From assembly GCA_039105265.1 (NCBI GenBank), contig JAPFFF010000002.1:372001-436000 (forward strand): a stretch of 64,000 nt of DNA, given 5' to 3'. The notes beneath the pieces are model-generated. The model had not been told where the DNA came from. It saw only the letters and a list, made by a program, of their open reading frames with translations, and did no database searches. This document shows positions 57,255-64,000 of this stretch, one piece after another; position 1 is the stretch's first letter; each line of letters starts with the position of its first letter. This DNA is from Tritrichomonas musculus. Taxonomy: Eukaryota > Parabasalia > Tritrichomonadida > Tritrichomonadidae. Both the position numbers and the translations under genes were made by a program.

Positions 57255-58216
57255 CCTCCATTAAAAATAGGAAGGTCAACTACAACTGATTTAACACCTA
57301 TTATTGATTGGTGTGATGCAGAAAAGGTAGCAGTTGAATATACTGATGAAACTGAAGACATTTCAAAGACTATAACAACATATCGAGATGCTATTGATTT
57401 GTGTAACCACTTCAGGGAATCATTAAAACCTGCATTTAGGCTATTAGCTGATAAAATAAATGAGGTTAATGAGGAAGTAGAAAATAATAACTATGTTGAT
57501 AAGAATGATTTAGTAAGAGATGATACTATTGATATAGTAGGTAGTATTGTTACTAAGGAAGTACACCTTGAAGCTGAAGATGTTATTACAGATGGTACTA
57601 TTAAGGCAAGGATAATGGTTATGAAGGTTAGTGAGTTTAATGACATTGACTATGAGGAGAGTATAATAACTATTACTATTGCAGGTTGACCTATAAGTCA
57701 ATATGTAGGCTGTGATTACTTCCCAACATGCACCTTAAATGGCAAGACAATAGTAATAGCCAACCCACAGCAAGTAAGAGTTACTGGAATAGCTATTAAA
57801 GAAAAAAGTGCTGTTAGGAGAATGTCATTTGAGGTTAAGGATATAGCATATACATGTGACATAGATGCTCTTAACAACAAGGTAGACTCACTTGAAAAGA
57901 TATCCCACGGCAATAATGAATCAATAACTACTATTATGAATGAATACCCCACAGTTGATGAGGTTAATGATGTACTGAAGGAGTATGCATTAAAGAAAGA
58001 CATACCTGCACCTGTTGATATGAGTGGGTATGCATTAAAGAGTGAGCTTGAGGAAGTAAAAACAAAAATAGACAATACATCTAATTCATTAATACTTATA
58101 TTAAAGCTCAACAAGATTTATCTATTCTAGTAGGTGAACATGTTGCTAGTATCGTAACAATAAATAGCAAAATATCAAATTTAGAGAGAGAGAATGCAAC
58201 ATTAAAGAGTAGATAG
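57255..58216 (+). pseudogene. Fibre-like gene of the older element, right part
   Basis: Continuation of 36510-36857 in the same frame (PPLKIGRSTTTDLTPIIDW...). It is broken again by a TGA at 57687-57689, after which the frame goes on open (YFPTCTLNGKTIVIANPQQ). Near 58095-58105 a one-base shift is needed to reach the last stretch (VASIVTINSKISNLEREN), which ends in TAG at 58216. The motifs LKEYALKKDIP and GYALKSELEEVKTKI match the collar repeats of the fibre-like protein at 45572-48724, so both are members of one fibre-like family. The gene was probably dead or dying independently of the Maverick insertion. Confidence 0.8.
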
Positions 58217-58217
58217 G

Positions 58218-58258
58218 TTAAGCAGGGCTCCGTGACTACGTCACTTCACCCTGCTTAA
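58218..58258. other. Strong stem-loop after the fibre-like gene
   Basis: TTAAGCAGGG (58218-58227) pairs perfectly with CCCTGCTTAA (58249-58258). After a 4x4 internal loop, GTGAC (58232-58236) pairs with GTCAC (58240-58244) around a TAC loop. It starts two bases after the stop codon of the fibre-like gene. Transcript end or RNA-processing element is a plausible role. Confidence 0.75.
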
Positions 58259-58278
58259 AGTTGTAACATGACTCCCAC

Positions 58279-58500
58279 AACGCATCACCTCACGTTTCAA
58301 CTCACGTCAAAACCCAAAGTTAACATCATAACGCATCACCTCACGTTTCAACTCACGTCAAAACCCAAAGTTAACATCACAACGCATCACCTCACGTTTC
58401 AACTCACGTCAAAACCCAAAGTTAACATCATAACGCATCATCTCACGTTTCAACTCACGTCAAAACCCAAAGTTAACATCATAACGCATCATCTCACGTT
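58279..58500 (+). repeat. 51-bp minisatellite, 4.35 copies
   Basis: Units start at 58279, 58330, 58381, 58432 and 58483 (partial, 18 bases). Each begins AACGCATCA(C/T)CTCACG and contains a second CTCACGT half-way. Units differ only at single positions (CACC/CATC; ATCAT/ATCAC). Because 51 is a multiple of three, a frame (58268-58714) reads through as a 17-residue repeat (HHLTFQLTSKPKVN...), probably by accident. Confidence 0.95.
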
Positions 58501-58605
58501 GGCACGTCAAGTTACAACCAATGTTACATACTGGATAAAAAACTTACAACCCATTCTGAGAACCAACTGTTTAATTGCATCAACCATATTTTATTTACCA
58601 TGTAA

Positions 58606-58704
58606 ATGTCAACTGGTTACTATGAACATGAAGCTGACTTCGAGTGTGATCCAATTGAAGAGTATATATTCCCACCTGATATTAAACGAATCATATCCTA
58701 TTAA
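58606..58704 (+). CDS. Possible 32-aa small protein
   Basis: A 33-codon frame, acidic with aromatic residues (MSTGYYEHEADFECDPIEEY), between the minisatellite and the polB remnant. Its composition is coding-like, but nothing else supports it. It could instead be the fragment of a longer lost gene. Confidence 0.3.
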   Translation: MSTGYYEHEADFECDPIEEYIFPPDIKRIISY

Positions 58705-58763
58705 TGCGTTATGAAATTAGACTGACATATATTTTTAGCGTGCCTATTTTTGTTGCCATTTAA

Positions 58764-60665
58764 ATGGCTATCTACTATTTACTCGACGACAATAACGATG
58801 TTGTTATGCTCATATTAGAAGGCGATGATATGTATATATACGTTGATGATGGTATTGAGTTTGTTATTGATGACGATGATAATGCACCATGCACATCCAC
58901 ATCTCCATCCACGATTATTAGCACCCTACAAATGATTGACGATGACCAATTCATTGACTCACTTATGAATATCGATGCTGGTTACACATCCAAAACTGCT
59001 GAACGCATTCGTTATGAAGAGAACGTTCACGACACAACTAAGTATCAACGTGAGATGAAACGTATGATGACTGCTATTAAAAGGCATGAAACATTTGAAG
59101 TTGACATTAATGATGATGATGAAACACGATATGCATTCACGCAAGTGTTGAGATACATACGTAAGAATAAATCAACTATGCCTAAACCAGTTGTATTAGG
59201 ATACCCTCTTGAAGGCAGTCCAAAAGCATTCCCATTAAACAATGAGTTAGCTATTGAAACAGCGATTAGTGCAATCCTTGGTGAAGTCACAGTTGAATCA
59301 TTTGGTTCTGACACTGATCCTACGTTAATTGGTTTAGATTACATACCTGTTAGGTTTGTCATTAGGTTCATTACTATGACTAAGCATGATGGCAAGATAA
59401 CATTCTATGAGAAGATTGATGGTGAATATAATGAACTCACTTCAGTTGATGCATTTCGTGCTGCTTATGAAGGTGCATTCTTTCCATATGTTAACCTCAT
59501 TCCATCGCTTGACTTAACACGTTATCAGATATACCATGAGGTTGATGCTAAAAACTATACTGACAACTGCTTCGTATATGCATGCATTCAGTCAGGTGTA
59601 TTCACTGATGATGAGATTGACAAGTTACGTGGCATGATGCGAACGCGTTCAGTACCTAACAAGAAAATACTTAAGATTGCAATCAACATGCAATGCCACT
59701 TCATTGTGTATCGATTTGATGCAAGTAGAGAGTTTAGACACCGCAAACAGCCAAGTGTAAACACACGTAAGAATGCTGATGTTAAATCTGATAGAGAGGT
59801 TAAGTTGCTTCTTTACAAAGGCCACTTCATGATAGATAACAATGAGATATTACCTATTACTACATATTACATCAAACATAGGGATGAACTTGATGTTAAA
59901 TTTGCAGATCGACCATTGAATGAAAGGCAATTGATAACGAATAACCGAGGTGATACTTCAAATGGTGCACCTATGTTGTCAGTCATGGAAACTATGTTTG
60001 AATGCAACTACTTCCGTGAGATTAATCAATGTGAACAAGACATACTAACAACATGTGAGTTTGATAACCACTTGAATGATTACATTGAACTCGACTATGT
60101 TGAAACGTTATGTTGCCAAGAAGAAGAATCCAAAGCCAAACGTATTACACCATGGACAAGGGTTTACTACGCTGACTTCGAGACAGACGTAACGGTATCA
60201 CCACACCGTCCATACTTGTGTTGTAGGTTTGATGGTAGAGGTTTTATTGATTACACTGGTGATGACATTGCAAAGCGATTCTTAGATGATCTATGCAACC
60301 ATTCATTAACTTACTTCCACAACCTTAAGTATGACGCTTGCTTCTTCATCAATGAACCAGGTTGGAATGTTCACGTCACACAACGTACTGGTACACTCTT
60401 GCAAGTAGTTATGGAACGACCTATAACGATATACAACAAACGTAAAGGTGAATATGAAGAGAGAATCAAACGTTTAACATTCCGCAACAGTTACTCGCTC
60501 ATACCAGCGCCACTATCACAGTTCGGTAATATGTTCAACCTCACATGTCATAAAGAAATCATGCCATATAAACTCTACACTGAAGCTAACATCAAACGTA
60601 AGGTGATACCATTCGATGAATTCAAAGATCAATATCGTAATGAACACATTGATGATATGAAATAA
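58764..60665 (+). pseudogene. polB remnant of the older element (N-terminal extension plus exonuclease start, 633 codons)
   Basis: An acidic N-terminus is followed by an extension with a Cys box DNCFVYACIQSGVF (near residue 270) and a later His (LLYKGHFMIDN), the same arrangement as in the young polB. Then comes the 3'-5' exonuclease: Exo I VYYADFETDV (near 470) and Exo II YFHNLKYDACFF (near 515). RLTFRNSYSLIPAPLSQFG is the conserved strand-helix after Exo II in Polinton polymerases. The frame stops at 60665, so Exo III and all polymerase motifs A, B and C are missing. Truncation by deletion at about 60660 is the simplest reading. The frame itself is intact, so a shortened protein could still be made. 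Confidence 0.85.
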
Positions 60666-60956
60666 AAAATTAAAATGACATTTTACACCAACAAATTTGG
60701 AAATAACTTTTTTAAATATGGATTTTAAGTTTTAACTTTTGGAATTGAAAATTTTATCTCGACTTTTTAGGAAATCAAGTTCTAGTCCGCCTATATATAA
60801 TTTTACAGAAAATAAAAAGAAAAAAATCTGATTTCTCCATTTTTAATGGTACAAAAATTTTATAAACTATGAGAAAACGCACGCATTTGCTTTTTTAACT
60901 TATAATGAAATAAGTGAAATCACTTAAAATTGTTTAAAGTTATAGAGTACAAGCTT
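60666..60956. other. Junction spacer between element remnant and GTPase gene
   Basis: AT-rich host-like sequence. The composition changes sharply at about 60665, marking the break of the older element. No target duplication or terminal repeat recognised. Confidence 0.4.
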
Positions 60957-61601
60957 TTATTGAATTAAGCAGCAACGATTATCTGGTCTGGGTTCTGGAG
61001 GATTACTTGCATTTGGGACCGGTTTTTTGTCTCTGATTGCGCATCCTTGTTTAAATCCTTCTATAAATGTTTCTTCAATATTCAAGGATTGTTTGCAAGA
61101 AATAGAAAAGAATTGAATAGAGGTTGGTAATGTTGCTCCTGATATTCCTTTAATTATTTCGTTCACTTTAGCTTTAATTTTTTCTTCTCGGGCAGTTAAT
61201 TCTGTACTATTCATTAAGTCAGTTTTATTCAATACAAAAGCTGGATAAAATGAGCCTTCTGAAAGCTGGTCATAAACTTTAAGTATATAGTCTTCAAATT
61301 GTTTATCATCTTCGTTCTGTTTTTCGATTGTTTCTTCACATGCTGTAAAGATAAAAACAATATCAGCATCTCGAATATAATTTGATGCCAATGATTTAAA
61401 TTGCTCCTGTCCTGCTGTGTCCCAAAGTTGAAATGTATGGTTTTCAGAACCAGGTATACCGTTCATGTTGAAAGTTGAACATAAAGCAGTTGCTGTGCTA
61501 TTTTGATCTTCTTTGTAAGCTTCACGATAAGATGAACAAAATGATGTTTTCCCAACACCTGTATTGCCAAGAAGAATCCCTTTAACAGGAATTTTGTTCA
61601 T
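60957..61601 (-). CDS. Ras/Rab-superfamily small GTPase (214 aa)
   Basis: All nucleotide-binding motifs are present: G1 GNTGVGKTS (12-20), G3 WDTAGQEQF (60-68), G4 NKTD (125-128) and G5-like SISCKQS near 168. The switch I region (STATALCSTF) is unusual, with no clear Rab/Ras consensus, though it holds the threonine needed for Mg. The C-terminus DNRCCLIQ offers a CaaX box with two cysteines, fitting prenylation and membrane attachment. A Rab-like role in vesicle traffic is the best guess. A longer-than-usual insert (EETIEKQNEDDKQFEDYI) follows the G3 helix. Trichomonads have very large Rab families with many divergent members. Confidence 0.92.
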   Translation of the reverse strand: MNKIPVKGILLGNTGVGKTSFCSSYREAYKEDQNSTATALCSTFNMNGIPGSENHTFQLWDTAGQEQFKSLASNYIRDADIVFIFTACEETIEKQNEDDKQFEDYILKVYDQLSEGSFYPAFVLNKTDLMNSTELTAREEKIKAKVNEIIKGISGATLPTSIQFFSISCKQSLNIEETFIEGFKQGCAIRDKKPVPNASNPPEPRPDNRCCLIQ

Positions 61602-62565
61602 TAAGATTTTGCTCTAACTGCTAACTGCCATTCAAAAAAATTTTCTATTTTTTTGAATTCCAAACAATCGTCCGTAATTGAATATTTTAAAAATATCAAT
61701 ATCTTATTTTTAAAAGAGGGTTAGAAGAAAAAAAACTTAGGCCAATGAAACTTTTATTTTGTTATTTTTATATTATTAATTTTATATTATTCATTAATAA
61801 AAAATTTAATAACTTTTTTTTCTAGAAAATTTTAAGATATGTCTAGGTTTTTATTTGAGAGAAAAGATATCAAAAATTCTGATAAAACTCTGAATTTTTT
61901 TTATTTTTCAAAAGGTCTTACAACTAAATTGAATAAAAAATAAAATTAAATAAATTTATATTTATCTTAATAAATAATTTATTTAATAATTATAATATAT
62001 AATTTATATATTTTATATCCAATATTATAAAATGTAATGGTTGAAATAAAGACTTTAATTAAAATTCAATATATATCGATTTCTTATATATTTGCATCAT
62101 TTAAAAAATATAGATGTCATTTGAATGGATATACTATGTGTTATACAAATAATATTTTACTTTTTGACGAAATCCTTCAGTAATTGAAATATTAAACTTT
62201 TTATATTTATGAAACCAATCAACTAAATCTTCATTTTTAGAAAAAACTGACATTTGATTTAGAATGAAATTCAAATATATTAGAAAGTAAATGCATATAA
62301 ATAAAATTGTATTCGTCATTTGGCTCCTGTAACGTCCAATTTTTTTAAAATCATCATTTAATAATTCAACAAATTCAATTTTTCTGCATTTTTGGCTAAA
62401 AAATGAATTTTTTTTTTTTCAATAATAATAACTATTTTTATATAACACTTAATGTTTTACAAGCATATAAAAAGATATCAAAAGAATTAATGATTAAAAT
62501 AAATTATATAAAAAGTTATCGCTATTCTAAATTTTTTATAAAGTATTTATAATAACTTAAGAGTT
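61602..62565. other. AT-rich spacer, no gene seen
   Basis: No supported gene. A 61-codon minus-strand frame (62134-62319) begins with a hydrophobic stretch and has somewhat coding-like composition, but it has no homology I can name and is not called. Confidence 0.4.
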
Positions 62566-63285
62566 CTCTCAAAAAACTTAAGAGTTGATTGAATACTTTA
62601 ATTTAAAAAGTTAGAATGGTATACAAATATTTTGTAAGAATTTTTATTTTGAATGAATTTACTCTTGAGTAAAATTGAGAAGAAATAGGCCAATTTTTGG
62701 CCTTCGAAGACGATAATTTTTAAAAATGACAAATCTAATTTTAGAAAATATTGATAAGTTCCAAGCTTAATTAAGAATATATTGCAAATTCTCGTACCAT
62801 ATCAACTAATAGAAATCGAATATGATAAATGACATACTCCCTGATAAGATTTTTGATAAGTGGAACAAAAAAAATTTGATATGCAAAAATACTGAAATGA
62901 ATTAAGCTGAAACATATTAGATGCATTTTATTATGAACAATGATTATTTTAATAGATCATATTCTCAGATTACTGTTCAAAGATGTTTCAAAGAAAATTT
63001 TACAAAATGTTAGAATAATTGCTAAGACGCATTTTTGATTAATAAATATTGGTTTTTATATTAATGTATAGGCTATTTTATGAATAAAAATTTATATAAA
63101 ATTTCATTATCAAAATTAATCTTGAACAAAAATTTTAGACTTTCCTGAAAAAAGTGAATATACAAATAAATTAAAGCAAAATTTAGATAATTACAAATTT
63201 CTTTCATGAATTTGTTCAGCAAATTGATGAATTTGGGAATGAATAAATATCAATTGAAAAAGTGAACTCTTAAGTTTTTTGAGAG
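62566..63285. repeat. Inverted-repeat pair, candidate small transposon (720 bp)
   Basis: CTCTCAAAAAACTTAAGAG, continuing to 21 bases, at 62566-62586 recurs exactly on the other strand at 63265-63285. The left copy is preceded by a further AACTTAAGAGTT (62554-62565). The interior is non-coding. No target duplication could be identified at the borders, so a MITE is only one explanation. Confidence 0.5.
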
Positions 63286-64000
63286 AAATAAGTGGTTATT
63301 ATAAATACGGTATAAAATTCTTATCAAAAATAATTAAAATAAATTGAGATAAAATACTCAAATTTATTTTCTGAAGAAAATTTAATATATACTTATATCC
63401 TTTTAGTTTTTATTTTAATTTGAATTTTGTACGATGCAAATATTTATAAAACTGATTATTATTATTATAATAAAATATAATTGGTTTAAACAAACCAATC
63501 ATTGAGTTTTACTGTTAAAATTCAGTTGTACGACCTTTATTTTTCACTATTTTTTAAATGCTAATATCCCAACAAATATTTCGCATATTAAAATATAATT
63601 ATGAATTGTAATAAATATAATTATTGTTCAAATATATTCCAAAATTAATCATTTTAAATTAAAAAAAAAAAAAAAATTCAATGCGTATTTGGTATGAGAA
63701 TATTTTAATTTTGAATACAAAAGTAAATCAAATTTTTATATCTTAATATTTTCTAGAAAAAAAAAGTTATATTAACGCATTATAATATATTTATAATTTG
63801 CTACATGATATATTTATATCAATTTTTTCACGCTTGGCCAAAGGTAAACGAATTTGGTTTTTTTTCAATTTTCTTATTTCGTTAAATAATCATAAAATAT
63901 AAATTTAATTTATTATCTTAAACATTTTTTATTTAGAAGCAAATAAGATCTGTCGTAGGGAAATTAGAATAATATCAATTTTAAAATATTTAATAGAAAA
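63286..64000. other. AT-rich spacer to window end, no gene seen
   Basis: Only A/T-dominated sequence, including an 18-base hairpin TTGGTTTAAACAAACCAA near 63481-63498. Nothing codes convincingly. Confidence 0.4.

Larger units (their letters stand above)
36510..60665. mobile_element. Older, decayed Maverick-like element, split by the younger Maverick
   Basis: Sequence on both sides of the intact Maverick belongs together. A fibre-like coiled-coil gene is interrupted exactly at the insertion site. Beyond it are a stem-loop, a 51-bp minisatellite, a 32-codon frame and the N-terminal half of a protein-primed-type polB, which stops at 60665. Its base composition is visibly less AT-rich than the younger element and the host spacers. 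No terminal repeats, capsid gene or integrase remain, so the copy is heavily truncated. Identification as a Maverick rests on the polB homology and on the similarity of the fibre-like gene to the one in the young element. Confidence 0.7.

Noticed and set aside
58279-58500. CRISPR array
   Set aside because: Units are contiguous 51-bp tandem copies with no unique spacers, in a eukaryotic context.
58268-58714. 148-codon frame with a perfect 17-residue repeat
   Set aside because: It exists because the 51-bp minisatellite unit is a multiple of three. It runs on into unrelated sequence and overlaps a better small frame, so it is treated as non-coding.
62134-62319. 61-codon minus-strand frame beginning with a signal-peptide-like stretch
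   Set aside because: Short, in AT-rich spacer where hydrophobic frames arise by chance, and without support from neighbours. Possibly a gene fragment.

Overview
The window looks like nuclear DNA of a parabasalid protist, most likely a trichomonad of the Tritrichomonas type. Base composition is very AT-rich. The genes are long, intronless and read with the standard code, and several starts are preceded by a TCA-type initiator a few bases upstream. Gene-poor AT-rich spacers carry many DNA transposons, and there is a complete Maverick/Polinton, an element for which trichomonads are known. The species assignment is inference.

Layout. 1-965: the 5' part of a hAT-type transposase with a BED zinc finger, minus strand, running off the window. 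2070-31172: host genes. These are a 1950-residue protein of unknown function, a minus-strand coiled-coil protein, a leucine-rich-repeat/coiled-coil protein, a tRNA-Asn(GTT), a DUF4326 protein, a 2402-residue ubiquitin-specific protease of the USP9X/USP24/USP34 style, a minus-strand homologue of the ChAPs cargo adaptors of exomer, a small unknown protein and an MFS transporter. A TTAA-flanked candidate transposon (11644-13254) lies in the largest host spacer. 31206-36509: a transposon graveyard with a pair of 43-bp Tc1/mariner-like inverted repeats, a broken unknown gene, and a precisely delimited non-autonomous hAT element (34976-36051) with an 8-bp target duplication.

36858-57248 is a complete 20,391-bp Maverick. 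It has 446-bp terminal inverted repeats that I read as identical, AG...CT ends and a 6-bp target duplication AACCTG. It encodes an A32/FtsK-like packaging ATPase, protein-primed DNA polymerase B (split by one frameshift, with an HNH nuclease module inside it), a free-standing HNH endonuclease, a modular fibre-like protein, a large acidic protein with a calcium-loop-like motif, a DDE/D integrase, a double-jelly-roll major capsid protein, an amphipathic virion-type peptide and about ten small unknown proteins. One small gene lies inside the terminal repeat and is therefore present twice.

The Maverick has jumped into an older, decayed element of the same general kind. Removing it and one copy of the target duplication re-opens the reading frame of a coiled-coil, fibre-like gene (36510-36857 plus 57255-58216), which itself carries a premature TGA and a second frameshift. 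Downstream lie a strong stem-loop, a 51-bp minisatellite and the N-terminal half of a second, diverged polB (58764-60665), cut off before the polymerase domain. After that the host sequence resumes with a Ras/Rab-like GTPase (60957-61601, minus) and a gene-free AT-rich tail that carries a 21-bp inverted-repeat pair.

No adenain-like maturation protease was recognised in the young Maverick. With the frameshift in polB, this raises the question whether this recent insertion is itself already defective or depends on helper copies.
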